Shown here in pieces: positions 11,378 through 22,166 of a stretch of 64,000 nucleotides of DNA (its first letter is position 1; each line of letters begins with the position of its first letter). Under the pieces are notes generated by a model, which ran no database searches, was not told the DNA's origin, and was given only the letters and a program-made list of their open reading frames with translations. The DNA is taken from NCBI RefSeq assembly GCF_003363135.1, contig NZ_QRBB01000001.1, forward strand, positions 2,144,501 to 2,208,500. Direction: 5' to 3'. The DNA comes from Alteriqipengyuania lutimaris. Lineage in GTDB: Bacteria > Pseudomonadota > Alphaproteobacteria > Sphingomonadales > Sphingomonadaceae. The translations under genes were made by a program, and so were the position numbers.

Positions 11378-11923
11378 TTAGCGGCGGAACAGGCGTGCGA
11401 AGACGTAGCCGCCGAATGCCGCCATGCCGACGGACAGGCCGGGGTTCTTCTTCACGAACTGGCGCGCTTCGTCGCCAAGCTCGTCGTAGGATTTGGTGTC
11501 GATATGCGCGGCCGCGTCCTGCAGGCCGCGTGCTGCGTTTCGGGCGTGATCGCCATACTTCGGACCGAAATTGTCGTCGATCTTGGCGGCATTTTCGGCC
11601 ACCATGCGGCTCAGCGAGACAAGTGCCTCGCTCGCCTTGTGCTTGCCTTCGACGGCCAGCTCGCCGCCCTTGGCCTTCGCCTGCTCGGCATATTCCGAAC
11701 CCTTGGCGCGGGCCTCTTCCTTGTAGCCCCTGGCGCGGGTTGCGGCTTCGCCGCGCAGCGCCTGGGCGCCGGCCTTCGCTTCATCGAGCGCGGAGTTGAA
11801 GCGCGTTTTGGCTTCTTCCTTGCCGCCGGTTCCCTGGGCTGCTGCCGAACCACTTGCGGCACCTGCCGCGTCGGTCGTCAGCGGAACAGCACTCGTTTCA
11901 GTAGTCTTGTCGTCAGCAGCCAT
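11378..11923 (-). CDS. YqjD/DUF883-like stress protein
   Basis: 181 residues from ATG 11923, which has GAGGGA just upstream; longer in-frame readings lack this. An Ala/Thr/Gly-rich N-terminus leads into a long amphipathic helical region with repeated Ala/Lys/Glu (residues about 45-110). The C-terminus has VKKNPGLSVGMAAFGGYVFARLFRR, which matches the pattern of the YqjD/ElaB membrane anchor. The E. coli family members are inner-membrane, stationary-phase proteins that associate with ribosomes. It is the first gene of the cluster and sits behind an exact EcfG-type promoter, which supports a general stress role. Confidence 0.75.
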   Translation of the reverse strand: MAADDKTTETSAVPLTTDAAGAASGSAAAQGTGGKEEAKTRFNSALDEAKAGAQALRGEAATRARGYKEEARAKGSEYAEQAKAKGGELAVEGKHKASEALVSLSRMVAENAAKIDDNFGPKYGDHARNAARGLQDAAAHIDTKSYDELGDEARQFVKKNPGLSVGMAAFGGYVFARLFRR

Positions 11924-11988
11924 GGGTTTTTCCCTCTTTTCGCGTTTCGTGTTCGACAGGCCGAACCCGGCACAGTCCTCGTTTTTGC

Positions 11989-12013
11989 AACGCAGCTTGC
12001 ATGGCTTCGTTCC
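11989..12013 (-). promoter_or_regulatory. EcfG-type general stress promoter
   Basis: Minus strand: GGAAC at 12009-12013, a 16-base spacer, then CGTT at 11989-11992. This is an exact match to the alphaproteobacterial EcfG/SigT consensus. The predicted start of transcription lies about 60 bases upstream of the ATG at 11923. It drives the YqjD-like, YqjE-like and 102-aa gene operon. Confidence 0.75.
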
Positions 12014-12069
12014 ATTGCATAAGCCGCGCCGCAACCGAGGCTGGCGGACCGCCCCCCGGGCCTGAATAG

Positions 12070-13649
<1,580 letters not shown>

Positions 13650-13712
13650 GGCGAGGCTAATCCCTCGCCGACCCGAAAGGGTGCGCAAATGCGCAAAGGT
13701 TAGGTTTCGCGG

Positions 13713-14141
13713 CTAGCCACGCGGGCCGAAGCGGCCTGCCAGATCGAGCAGGACCATGGCGGCGCGGGCCGCTTCGCCACCCTTGTTCTTCTGCGCCGGA
13801 TCGGCGCGAACCTGGGCCTGGAGCTCGTTCTCGACCGTCAGGATGCCGTTGCCGATGGCGATGCCGTCCATGGTCAGCGCCATGATCGCGCGCGCGCTTT
13901 CCCCCGCCACGATCTCGAAATGATAGGTCTCGCCGCGGATGACCACGCCGATGGCAACGAAGCCGTCATACTGGCCGCTGTCGGCCGCCAGCGCGATCGC
14001 GCCTGGAATTTCGAGCGCGCCGGGAACGGTCAGCACGTCGACGTCGTGGCCGGCCTCGACCAGCGCTGCGCGCGCGCCCTCGATCAGCTTGTCGTTGAGG
14101 TCGGCGTAGAAACGCGCTTCGATGATCAGGAAACGGGCCAT
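13713..14141 (-). CDS. ribH: 6,7-dimethyl-8-ribityllumazine synthase
   Basis: Penultimate step of riboflavin synthesis: condenses 3,4-dihydroxy-2-butanone-4-phosphate with the ribityl pyrimidine. 142 aa from ATG 14141 ([16 protein letters not shown]); an upstream in-frame ATG would place 22 unrelated residues in front. It has the substrate motifs [11 protein letters not shown] and [14 protein letters not shown] (with the catalytic His) and the GNGILTVEN segment. The start lies 4 bases after the ribB stop, so it forms an operon with the upstream gene. Confidence 0.95.
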   Translation of the reverse strand: MARFLIIEARFYADLNDKLIEGARAALVEAGHDVDVLTVPGALEIPGAIALAADSGQYDGFVAIGVVIRGETYHFEIVAGESARAIMALTMDGIAIGNGILTVENELQAQVRADPAQKNKGGEAARAAMVLLDLAGRFGPRG

Positions 14142-14145
14142 CAGT

Positions 14146-15414
14146 TCACTCCGGGATAGGGCGTTCGCCCACCACGGAGATGCCGTAGCCTTCGAGGCCG
14201 ACGACATTGCGGTGGGAATTGGTCAGCAGGGTCATCTCGGACACGCCGAGATCGGCGAGGATTTGCGCGCCGATACCATATTCGCGCAGGGTCTCGCCCC
14301 CGTCGGGCGTGCCCGCGACCTCGCGGCGCAGGTTTTCGGGCTGGCCGGGCATCAGGCACACGATCAGTCCGCTGCCGTCTTCGCCGATCACGCGCATCGC
14401 GCGCTGGAGCGTGTCGCGCCGGTCGCTCTGGCGACCGAGGACGTCGTCGAACAGCGAGATGCGGTGCATCCGCACGAGGGTGGGGCTGTCGGCCAGCACG
14501 CGGCCCTTCTGAAGCACGACCGAGACGCTGCCGTCGATGGTGCTGCGATAATTGATCGCGCGCCATTCGCCGCCATGCTCGCTGGTGAAGGTGCTTTCGC
14601 CCGCACGCTCGACGAGGTGATCGTGCTTCATGCGATATTCGATCAGGTCGCGGATCGTGCCGATCTTGAGCTTGTGACGGCGCGCGAAGTCGACGAGGTT
14701 GTCGAGCCGCGCCATCGTGCCGTCCTCGTTCATGATCTCGCAGATCACGCCCGAGGGGTTGAGCCCGGCGAGGCGTGAGATATCGACCGCCGCCTCGGTA
14801 TGGCCCGCACGCACCAGCACTCCTCCGTCGCGTGCGATCAGCGGGAAGACGTGGCCCGGCGTGACGATGTCCTGCGCGCCGCGCGAGGGATCGATCGCGA
14901 CCGCAACCGTGCGCGCACGGTCGGCGGCGCTGATGCCGGTGGTGACGCCTTCGCGCGCCTCGATGCTGACGGTGAACGCGGTTTCGTGGCGGCTGCCGTT
15001 GCTGCGGCTCATCAGTTCGAGGCCGAGCGCCTCGACGCGCTGGCGCTGCAACGTCAGGCAGATCAGGCCGCGACCATGCGTGGCCATGAAGTTGACCGCA
15101 TCGGGCGTGGCCATCTGTGCGGGGATCACGAGATCGCCCTCGTTCTCGCGATCCTCGTCGTCGACCAGCACGAACATGCGGCCGTTGCGCGCTTCCTCGA
15201 TGATTTCCTCGATCGGCACGAGGACGGGCGCGTCCTCCTGCCGATCGAGAAATGCGTCGAGCTTGCGTAGCGTTTCCGCCGTGGGGTTCCAGTCGGCCTC
15301 CCCGCAATCGCGCAGCGTATTGGCATGGAGCCCTGCCGCACGGGCGAGGGCGGCACGGGTCATCTCACCGCTGGAGATCGCGTTGCGTACGCGGGCAATG
15401 GTCGATTCGCTCAT
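14146..15414 (-). CDS. ribB: HTH-RibB fusion with degenerate cyclohydrolase II domain
   Basis: 422 residues in three parts. Residues 1-60 look like a helix-turn-helix ([18 protein letters not shown], then a recognition-like helix). Residues about 65-265 are 3,4-dihydroxy-2-butanone-4-phosphate synthase, with [12 protein letters not shown] and TPGHVFPL. Residues about 270-420 align with GTP cyclohydrolase II, but the zinc cysteines normally found in the HSECLTGD...RCDCG region are absent ([20 protein letters not shown]). It therefore probably makes only the butanone phosphate; the C-terminal domain matches RibX-type proteins (RibB fused to an inactivated cyclohydrolase II). ribH follows 4 bases later. 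Confidence 0.9.
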   Translation of the reverse strand: MSESTIARVRNAISSGEMTRAALARAAGLHANTLRDCGEADWNPTAETLRKLDAFLDRQEDAPVLVPIEEIIEEARNGRMFVLVDDEDRENEGDLVIPAQMATPDAVNFMATHGRGLICLTLQRQRVEALGLELMSRSNGSRHETAFTVSIEAREGVTTGISAADRARTVAVAIDPSRGAQDIVTPGHVFPLIARDGGVLVRAGHTEAAVDISRLAGLNPSGVICEIMNEDGTMARLDNLVDFARRHKLKIGTIRDLIEYRMKHDHLVERAGESTFTSEHGGEWRAINYRSTIDGSVSVVLQKGRVLADSPTLVRMHRISLFDDVLGRQSDRRDTLQRAMRVIGEDGSGLIVCLMPGQPENLRREVAGTPDGGETLREYGIGAQILADLGVSEMTLLTNSHRNVVGLEGYGISVVGERPIPE

Positions 15415-15777
15415 GCCGTCGCTGTATCACAACATAATGTGATGTCCAACGCGGATCGATCACATTGCGATGGTATTCACTCGGGGCGATGGCGCCGCGC
15501 AGGGCTCAATTTCCGGGACCGCTGGACGGTCGCTCTTTATAATCAGACCGGCGATCCTCAAACGCTCGAGCCGTCGCGTACGCCATGCGGGCCGAGCATT
15601 TCAATGATGAATCAACCCATCGCCTGTAAAGGAAACACCCCTCTGCCCGAGCCGCGCTTCTGCCGGCTCGAGCAGACGATGCGCCCGGGGACATGTGTCG
15701 GCCGCAACAGTCTTTATAGCGTAATAACGTCTCGCCACTGGAGCGCCCAACAAGTTCACAGGTGTCGGGGGCCGACA
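15415..15777. other. Divergent spacer between ribB and the acid phosphatase
   Basis: 363 bases with no supportable gene. Next to ribB is an inverted repeat and a weak promoter. A perfect TATAAT is at 15538-15543 on the plus strand, but without a convincing -35 element, and it is about 240 bases from the phosphatase start. A hairpin (CGAGCCG / CGGCTCG, about 15649-15671) is present with no T-run. I see nothing else. Confidence 0.6.
15426..15443. promoter_or_regulatory. Inverted repeat ATCACA-N6-TGTGAT upstream of ribB
   Basis: A perfect 6-base inverted repeat 12 bases upstream of the ribB ATG, with a third half-site ATCACA at 15459-15464. On the minus strand it falls in a 17-base spacer between TTGGAC and a weak TACAGC. 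That position suits a repressor site. The HTH domain of RibB itself is a possible binder, which is speculative. Confidence 0.45.
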
Positions 15778-16512
15778 ATGCGCAAAGCCATAATCGTGTT
15801 TCTTCTGGCGATCGGTGTGGCCGCGCCCGCGGGATCGCAGGCGCCGGAGGACGGGTATCTCAGACCCGAACTCCGGCCCGATCTGGTCGAGGTCCTGCCG
15901 CCTCCGCCAGCCCCCGATTCGGCGCGGGCCCAGGCCGACCGGCGGATATACCGCGAGAGCCGCAAACTGGAGGGAACGCCCCGCTGGGACCTCGCCACCA
16001 GCGACGTGCGCGGCGGTATGCTCGAGCATTTTTCCTGCGCTCTGGGGGCCCGGCTCGACGAAGACGACGTGCCCGCGCTCCATCACCTCATCGAGAAGGC
16101 GGGGAACGACCGCCGCGTGGTCGGCGATGCCAAGCGGCACTACCAGACGAAGCGCCCTTGGCTCGATAACGACCTGCCGATCTGCGAGGCGCGGACCGAT
16201 CATCTCGCAGGCAATGGCGACTATCCGTCGGGACATGCTGCGCATGGTCAGCACGTGGCAATGATCCTCGCCGCGCTGGCGCCGGATCGCGTCACGCAGC
16301 TACTCGCCCGGGGGCGCGAATTCGGGGAAAGCCGCTGGGTCTGCGGCTCGCATAGCCAGAGCGCGGCCGAGGCGGGAACGCTCGCCGGCGCAGTGATCTT
16401 CGCGGCCGAGATGAACTCCGAGGAATTCCGCAGCGATCTGGAAGCTGCGCGTCAGGAACTTGCGGCGGCACGTGCCACCGCACCCGCACCGCAAGGCTGC
16501 GGCACCCAATAA
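15778..16512 (+). CDS. Class A acid phosphatase (PAP2 superfamily), periplasmic
   Basis: 244 residues with a cleavable signal peptide (MRKAIIVFLLAIGVAAPAGSQA). PAP2 motif 1 is present as KRHYQTKRP and motif 2 as PSGHAAHG. Motif 3 is SRWVCGSHSQSA: the His is kept, but the Asp that normally follows three residues later is Ala. The WVCGSH context is typical of class A non-specific acid phosphatases such as PhoN. It probably hydrolyses phosphate monoesters in the periplasm; the altered motif 3 could change activity. It precedes a TonB receptor gene on the same strand by 113 bases, possibly as part of a nutrient-scavenging group. Confidence 0.85.
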   Translation: MRKAIIVFLLAIGVAAPAGSQAPEDGYLRPELRPDLVEVLPPPPAPDSARAQADRRIYRESRKLEGTPRWDLATSDVRGGMLEHFSCALGARLDEDDVPALHHLIEKAGNDRRVVGDAKRHYQTKRPWLDNDLPICEARTDHLAGNGDYPSGHAAHGQHVAMILAALAPDRVTQLLARGREFGESRWVCGSHSQSAAEAGTLAGAVIFAAEMNSEEFRSDLEAARQELAAARATAPAPQGCGTQ

Positions 16513-16625
16513 CGACAACGAGATCTCCGCCGTCCGAAGGGGCGAGCGGGACGCGGCATCGGGCGAGGAGCTTGAGCGGTGCGCCGTCGGCGCTGTCCGA
16601 CTCAAATGACAAGGGATCGATTCAA

Positions 16626-19427
16626 ATGCTTGTGAAGCCAACATCTCTTCGCCGCACTGCGCGGCTGCTGGGCGGAGCCGCGCTGGTCGCGCTCGCCGCA
16701 GCTCCTCTCGCCGCGCAAACCGCGCAGGAAACGCCCGACGAGGATTCGGCGGTCGAAGATGCCCCGGTCGAAGGCGCCCCGGTCGAAGACAACGTCATCG
16801 TCGTCAGTGGCTACCGCGAGGCGCTCGAGCGCGCGATTGACATCAAGCGCGACACGATCGGCTTCTCCGACTCGATCGTGGCCACCGACATCGCCGACTT
16901 CCCCGAACAGAACCTGTCCGAAGCGCTGCAGCGCGTCCCCGGCGTGACGATCGAGCGTGACAAGGGCCTCGGCACAAGGGTCAACGTGCGCGGTCTGCCG
17001 ACCGAGTTCACGCATGTTCAGATCAACGACCTGGCGACCGCGTCGGGTTCGGGCGGGCGCGATGTCGAGTTCGACATGTTCGCATCCGAACTGATCCAGA
17101 CCGTCACGGTCTACAAGTCGCCCACCGCGGCGCAGGAAGAAGGCGGAATTGCCGGCAGCGTCGCCATCCGCACCGCGCGCCCGTTCGACTATTCGGACAC
17201 CCGCGTGGTCGGCTCGGTCGAAGGCGCGTACAACTCGATTTCGGAGCAGGTCGATCCGCAGGCATCCCTGCTGGTCAGCAACACCTGGGGCGATTTCGGC
17301 GTGCTGCTGTCGGCCGCTTACGGCCAGCGCACCAACCGCACCGATTCCAATTCGGGCATTAACTTCCGCCCGATCTCGCGCTGGACCGATCGCGGCAACG
17401 CGCAGACCGACCAGGCGATCGCCGTTCTGGAACGCGATGCAGGCATAACGCTCGATCCGGATGACGACGATCAGACCGCCCGCGTGGTCTTCCTCGATAA
17501 GGTCGGCGACCGGGTGTATCTGAACGACCAGGAGCGCCTCGGTTTCTCCGGTTCGCTCCAGTACAAGCCGAGCGATGACCTTAGCGTCACGTTCGACGGC
17601 TTCATCGGCTCCTACGACACGGCTGAGGACGAATACGATGCCGCCGCCTATTCGGCATCGAGTCGCTCCACGCTCGACACGATCCACGAATACGACGACA
17701 CCACGCTCGCCGATTACGGGATCGTGGTGCTGCGCGATGTCTCCTACACCGCGACCCAGCACGAATTCCTGAGCAAGGAACGCCTCAACGAAACCGATTA
17801 CCGGCAGTTCGGCGGAGAGCTGAACTGGAGCCCGGGCGACTGGTCGATCGACATTCTCGGCGGCTATTCGGGCGCGGACAAATCGTCCGACTACGCCAAT
17901 CTCAAGCACGTGGCCTACGCGCCGTCGCGCACCCGCTATACCGAGACCGGCGGCGAGACGATCCCGAGCGACGATCCGAACACGATCGACATGTACAACT
18001 CGCCCGCTTCCTATCTCTTCGAAGCCTACGAGACGACCTACGAGGAAATCTCGGACGACAAGTACGCGGCGCAGATCGACCTCGGTCGCACGTTCGATCG
18101 GGGCGGGCTGCTGGGCCTCAGCGCCATCCGGATCGGCGCGCGCTACACCGACAAGACGAAAGAGCGCAATTACGGCGAAGAGAAGATCCAGGGCCCGACC
18201 CGTGGTGACAGCTCCTACGTCAACACCCGCACGCTTGCGGACAGCGAGCTGCAGGACGTGATCGATATCGTCGGCGGCAAGGATTACCAGGCACGCGACC
18301 TGACGTGGGCGCAGATTTCCAACGAATACGCGCGCGATTTCTTCCGCCCCGACGGGTTCGTCTCGCCGTTCGACGAGGGCGCCTATTACCGGGTCGAGGA
18401 GAAGACCTGGGCGGCCTACGCGATGGCCGATTTCGACTTCGACCTGGGTTCGGTGCCGGTCTTCATCAACGCAGGCGCGCGTTACGTCAAAACCGACGTG
18501 CGTTCGTCCGGGTACTTCCAGATCCAGAACCCGGACGGGTCGACCGGCTATTCGGATGATCCCGTGTCGAGCGAGGGCGAGTACGACAAGGTGCTGCCCG
18601 CCATCAACGCGACCGCCGAGCTGTTCGACGGGCTGATCCTGCGCGGCGCGGCCTCGCAGACGCTGATCCGCCCGGCGCTGACCGATCTCGCCTACAAGCG
18701 TACCGCCAGCTTCAACGAGTTCCGCTTTACGGACGGCAACCCGAACCTGAAGCCGACCTATGCCGACCAGTGGGAAGCGGGCCTCGAATATTATTTCGGG
18801 TTCGGCGGGCTGCTGGCCGCATCCTACTTCTGGAAGAACATCGAAGGCGTCGTCCAGAACGAGCTGACCGGCGTGGTGCGCGACGTGACCAAGTACAACG
18901 CCAACGGCACGATCGACGGGGTTTACGATTTCGACGTCTACCAGCCGGTCAACGCCGAAGGCTCCTACGACGTCAGCGGCGTGGAACTGGTCGCGGTCCT
19001 GCCGTTCGGTGCGGTCGTGCCGGCGCTCGAAGGCTTCGGCATCAACGCCAACGTCACCTTCCTCGACAGTTCGCTGACCGGGGAATCGGACCTCGACGTT
19101 CCGACCTCGCCGGTCGGCCTGGCGGACAATGTCTACAACGTCACCGCGTTCTACGACAGCGGGCCGGTGCAGGTTCGCCTCAGCTACAACCGCAAGGGCG
19201 CCTACGTCGAGCGGATCGAGCGGAACATGTACCCGGTCTATCGCGACGCATACGGCCAGTTCGACTTCGCCGCGAGCTATCAGGTCACGCCGAATTTCCG
19301 GCTCGAATTGCAGGCGATCAACCTGACCGACGAGGCGACGACCGGATATACGATCGATCCGTCCTTCCCGACGACCTACGAGTTTTCGGGCAGCCGCGTC
19401 AGCCTGGGCCTTCGCGCCCAGTTCTGA
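16626..19427 (+). CDS. TonB-dependent receptor, Xanthomonas/Caulobacter type
   Basis: An outer-membrane beta-barrel that imports a ligand using TonB energy. 933 residues from ATG 16626, preceded by AAGGGA. The signal peptide is followed by an acidic repeat (VEDAPVEGAPVED), a TonB-box-like VIVVSG near residue 60, the plug domain (LSEALQRVPGVTIERD, TRVNVRGLP) and a barrel ending in GLRAQF with a terminal Phe. The plug opening resembles the TIGR01782 subfamily common in Sphingomonadales, often linked to saccharide uptake; the ligand is unknown. It converges with the halogenase-SapC operon. Confidence 0.93.
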   Translation: MLVKPTSLRRTARLLGGAALVALAAAPLAAQTAQETPDEDSAVEDAPVEGAPVEDNVIVVSGYREALERAIDIKRDTIGFSDSIVATDIADFPEQNLSEALQRVPGVTIERDKGLGTRVNVRGLPTEFTHVQINDLATASGSGGRDVEFDMFASELIQTVTVYKSPTAAQEEGGIAGSVAIRTARPFDYSDTRVVGSVEGAYNSISEQVDPQASLLVSNTWGDFGVLLSAAYGQRTNRTDSNSGINFRPISRWTDRGNAQTDQAIAVLERDAGITLDPDDDDQTARVVFLDKVGDRVYLNDQERLGFSGSLQYKPSDDLSVTFDGFIGSYDTAEDEYDAAAYSASSRSTLDTIHEYDDTTLADYGIVVLRDVSYTATQHEFLSKERLNETDYRQFGGELNWSPGDWSIDILGGYSGADKSSDYANLKHVAYAPSRTRYTETGGETIPSDDPNTIDMYNSPASYLFEAYETTYEEISDDKYAAQIDLGRTFDRGGLLGLSAIRIGARYTDKTKERNYGEEKIQGPTRGDSSYVNTRTLADSELQDVIDIVGGKDYQARDLTWAQISNEYARDFFRPDGFVSPFDEGAYYRVEEKTWAAYAMADFDFDLGSVPVFINAGARYVKTDVRSSGYFQIQNPDGSTGYSDDPVSSEGEYDKVLPAINATAELFDGLILRGAASQTLIRPALTDLAYKRTASFNEFRFTDGNPNLKPTYADQWEAGLEYYFGFGGLLAASYFWKNIEGVVQNELTGVVRDVTKYNANGTIDGVYDFDVYQPVNAEGSYDVSGVELVAVLPFGAVVPALEGFGINANVTFLDSSLTGESDLDVPTSPVGLADNVYNVTAFYDSGPVQVRLSYNRKGAYVERIERNMYPVYRDAYGQFDFAASYQVTPNFRLELQAINLTDEATTGYTIDPSFPTTYEFSGSRVSLGLRAQF

Positions 19428-19452
19428 TCGCAGGACACGGCCAACTGAAGAG

Positions 19453-19478
19453 TGCACCGCCCAAGCCCGGGCGGTGCA
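19453..19478. terminator. Terminator-like hairpin between convergent operons
   Basis: A 10-base-pair perfect stem (TGCACCGCCC at 19453-19462 and GGGCGGTGCA at 19469-19478) with a 6-base loop, 25 bases after the TonB receptor stop. There is no T-run on either side, so it may act with Rho or as a bidirectional barrier. Confidence 0.6.
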
Positions 19479-19652
19479 TTCACCGGGTCTGGCAAGAAGC
19501 GGGCATCGCAGACGAAGCAGATCGTCGCAGGCTGTGTCGGGTCCCCGCACGCAGGTTCAGGCGTCTGGGCCCAGCGAAGCCCAGCAAGAAGACACGTCTC
19601 CTGCTGATTCACCTCCTCCGGGCTACCCTTGCAACATCGGGCGGCCGGCTGC

Positions 19653-21131
19653 TCAACCGAGCAAGGACTTCAGGTAGTCGTCATGGCCTGGCAATCCGGC
19701 GCTGAGCTGCTTCGAACCCTGTGCGAGCGTGGCGAGCGACCGCTCGAGATCTTCCGTGCCGATCAGGCTCGCAAAGGGATGGTAGGCTTCGGGAACGATG
19801 CCTTGGCCCAGCATGACCTGCGCCCACGAATCTACTCGGAACAGCTCGTCCTGGTCCTGATAGGCGTGGCCCCGTTCGCGGAAGGCGTCGATCCGCTCCT
19901 GCAGGCTGTGCGGAAGGTCCATTTCGGCCTGCCGCCGCCAGAACGGTTCGTCCCGGCGGTTGAGACAGTAGTGAAGGATGATGAAGTCACGCACATGCTC
20001 CAGTTCGCGGCGCGACACGTCGTTAAACCGCTCGACCATTGCGGGGGAGATGTCCTCCACCGGGAAGAATTGCAGCAGCCGGATGGCGGCGATCATGATG
20101 AGGTGGATGCTCGTCGATTCGAGCGGTTCGACGAAGCCTGCGGTCAGGCCGATCGCGATGCAGTTGCCGTTCCACACCTTGCGCCGCATCCCGGTGCGGA
20201 AGCGGATCAGGCGCGGCTCGGTCGTGAAGGCGCCTTCGGTGCGCTCCTCCAGCAGGGCGCTCGCGGCATCGTCCGACAGGTATTCGCTGCAATAGACGAG
20301 GCCGTTGCCGACGCGCTCCTGCAGCGGGATGCGCCACTGCCAGCCTGCCGCGTGCGCCGATGCCCGCGTGTAGGGCTGGGCGGGGCCGACGCGTTCGGTC
20401 TGCACGGCCAGCGCCCTGTCGGTGGGCAGCCATTCGCTCCAGTCCTCGAAGCCGGTCCCCAGCGCCTGTTCGATCAGCAGCGCGCGAAAGCCGGTGCAAT
20501 CGATGAACAGATCGCCCTCGACCCGCTGGCCATCCTCCAGTTCGAGCGCCGCGATATGCCCGTTCTCGGGCCTGCGCTCGACCCGCGCGATCCGTCCCTC
20601 GCGGCGCGAGACGCCCAGCGCCTCGGCATGGCGTCGCATGAACTTCCCATAGGCTGTCGCGTCGAGGTGGTAGGCGTAGTTGAGTGGGGTGTCGGGCCCG
20701 CCCGCGAACTTGCCGGCAAGCGCCGCCTGATGCTCGGTGCAATAGTGGCCGAACGGCTCGGCGAGCCCGAGCTCCCGCGCGCGCAGCCAGATATGGTGGA
20801 AGTCCGCCAGCCACGTCGATCGCCCGGTAGTGCCGAAGGAGTGGAAATAGCTCTCCTCCTCGGCGCCCCATCCTTCGAACAGGATGCCAAGCTTGAAGCT
20901 GGCGCCCGTCGCCTTGACGAAGTCCCGCTCGTCCACGCCGACGAGTTCGTGGAAGCGGCGTGCGGTGGGGATGGTCGATTCCCCCACGCCGACCGTGCCG
21001 ATCTCATCCGATTCGACGAGCGTGACATTGAGGGCCTGCCCGAGGTTTTTCGCGAGCGCCGCCGCGACCGTCCATCCCGCGGTACCGCCCCCGGCGATGA
21101 CGACGTTCCTGATTCTCTGCCGATCCGTCAT
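19653..21131 (-). CDS. Tryptophan 7-halogenase-like flavoprotein
   Basis: 492 residues of the flavin-dependent tryptophan halogenase family. The FAD-binding motif GGGTAGW (residues 13-19) is present, as are a lysine in SFKLGILFEGWG at the position of the catalytic Lys and WQWRIPL, matching the WxWxIP signature. In Caulobacterales and Sphingomonadales such genes sit beside TonB receptors and SapC, where their substrate is unknown; chlorination of free tryptophan should not be assumed. It is the last gene of the SapC-cupin-halogenase operon, 12 bases after the cupin gene. Confidence 0.9.
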   Translation of the reverse strand: MTDRQRIRNVVIAGGGTAGWTVAAALAKNLGQALNVTLVESDEIGTVGVGESTIPTARRFHELVGVDERDFVKATGASFKLGILFEGWGAEEESYFHSFGTTGRSTWLADFHHIWLRARELGLAEPFGHYCTEHQAALAGKFAGGPDTPLNYAYHLDATAYGKFMRRHAEALGVSRREGRIARVERRPENGHIAALELEDGQRVEGDLFIDCTGFRALLIEQALGTGFEDWSEWLPTDRALAVQTERVGPAQPYTRASAHAAGWQWRIPLQERVGNGLVYCSEYLSDDAASALLEERTEGAFTTEPRLIRFRTGMRRKVWNGNCIAIGLTAGFVEPLESTSIHLIMIAAIRLLQFFPVEDISPAMVERFNDVSRRELEHVRDFIILHYCLNRRDEPFWRRQAEMDLPHSLQERIDAFRERGHAYQDQDELFRVDSWAQVMLGQGIVPEAYHPFASLIGTEDLERSLATLAQGSKQLSAGLPGHDDYLKSLLG

Positions 21132-21143
21132 GAAGGCACCCGG

Positions 21144-22166
21144 TTAGCGGTTGAGGCGATGGAGCAGGCGCGCGCGCAGCTTGCGCGCCTCGAGATCGGT
21201 CATCGGGCCCAGCGGCCCGCGCGCATCTTCGGGCAGGTGCGCACCGGCGCGATCCGCCTCGCCGAAGACGTAATAGTCGAACAGCGCAGCCCACCCGCGC
21301 TTCTCGTGCTCGGGCCGGTCGCGCAAGCTGAGGAGCGCGTGGAGCAGCGTCGTCTCGGGCGTGTCGATGTGGGCGGGCACGGCATTCCACCAGTAATTGA
21401 TCATCACGTTGAACACGTCGAGCGCCTCGACCTGATGCCACCACAGGGCCGGGTAGAAGAGCACGTCGCCCGGCTCCAGCTCGGCGACGATGGCGTTCTC
21501 GAGCGCCTGCTCGAAACGCGGGAACGCTTCCAGGTCGGGCGCCCGGAAATCGACCATGCTGACCACTTGTCCTGCGGGCGTCGGGTCGAGAGGGCCGGGG
21601 TACAGGTTGCCGACCTGATCGGGCGGGAAGAGCGTGAAACGCCGATGCCCGACCATGCAGCAGGCAAGGTTGTTCGAGATGTCGTAATGCGCGGGCACCG
21701 TGGTGGCGTTGCCGATCCATACGCTCGCCAGCGGCGGGCGATGCGTGAAATCGGGATGATCGAGCGGCAGGTCGTTCGCCTGTCGCAGTCCGGGCAGGAA
21801 CCGGTCGATATCGGTCGACCCGATATAGCGCACGTCACCATCCGCGTCCGCGATCATCGCCGCCAGCGTGTCCTCGAAATCGGCGCGGCCCGCCGTGAAA
21901 TTCATACCGCGCGCGCCGGGGGCGTAGTGGAGACGCCCTCCTTCGCTTTCGGGACTGTGGAAGACCGTGACCGTCTGACCCGATCCGAATTGCGTCATAT
22001 ACTGCACCGCTGCCGCGGGCGACTTGCGCCCCTGTTCGACCAGCGGCCAGTCGGACGCCAGCCCCTCCATCACCACGGGTTCCTGCGCGGCGAAGAGATC
22101 GTCGAAGGGGATCGCGTCGGCCGTGACATTCGCCAGCCGTCGGGCCGGGGTGGGGCCCTTGGTCAT
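21144..22166 (-). CDS. Cupin-like JmjC-type (Cupin_8) protein
   Basis: 340 residues with a JmjC/Cupin_8 fold. The iron-site motif HxD is seen in VPAHYDISNNLACCMVGHRRF, and the distal His is in LWWHQVEALD. Members are Fe(II)/2-oxoglutarate oxygenases that hydroxylate protein or small-molecule substrates. The partner here is probably a product of the neighbouring halogenase, SapC or receptor genes (inference). The start overlaps the SapC stop by 4 bases (22163-22166) and the halogenase gene follows 12 bases later, so the three are co-translated. Confidence 0.88.
   Translation of the reverse strand: MTKGPTPARRLANVTADAIPFDDLFAAQEPVVMEGLASDWPLVEQGRKSPAAAVQYMTQFGSGQTVTVFHSPESEGGRLHYAPGARGMNFTAGRADFEDTLAAMIADADGDVRYIGSTDIDRFLPGLRQANDLPLDHPDFTHRPPLASVWIGNATTVPAHYDISNNLACCMVGHRRFTLFPPDQVGNLYPGPLDPTPAGQVVSMVDFRAPDLEAFPRFEQALENAIVAELEPGDVLFYPALWWHQVEALDVFNVMINYWWNAVPAHIDTPETTLLHALLSLRDRPEHEKRGWAALFDYYVFGEADRAGAHLPEDARGPLGPMTDLEARKLRARLLHRLNR

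Noticed and set aside
15415..15777. FMN riboswitch or small gene upstream of ribB
   Set aside because: The conserved FMN-aptamer blocks are not seen, and the open frames have no start signal or protein-like composition.
16602..19550. Long open frames opposite the TonB receptor and several other large genes (also opposite 19653-22888, ppdK and the acyl-CoA dehydrogenase)
   Set aside because: In GC-rich DNA the antisense frame of a real gene is often open. These translate to Arg/Asp/Val-rich sequences with no family features, while the opposite strand has recognisable domains.
19653..21131. Tryptophan halogenase as sign of a halogenated natural-product cluster
   Set aside because: No peptide synthetase, polyketide synthase or other biosynthetic gene is present. 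The SapC/cupin/TonB context is a known nutrient-uptake arrangement.
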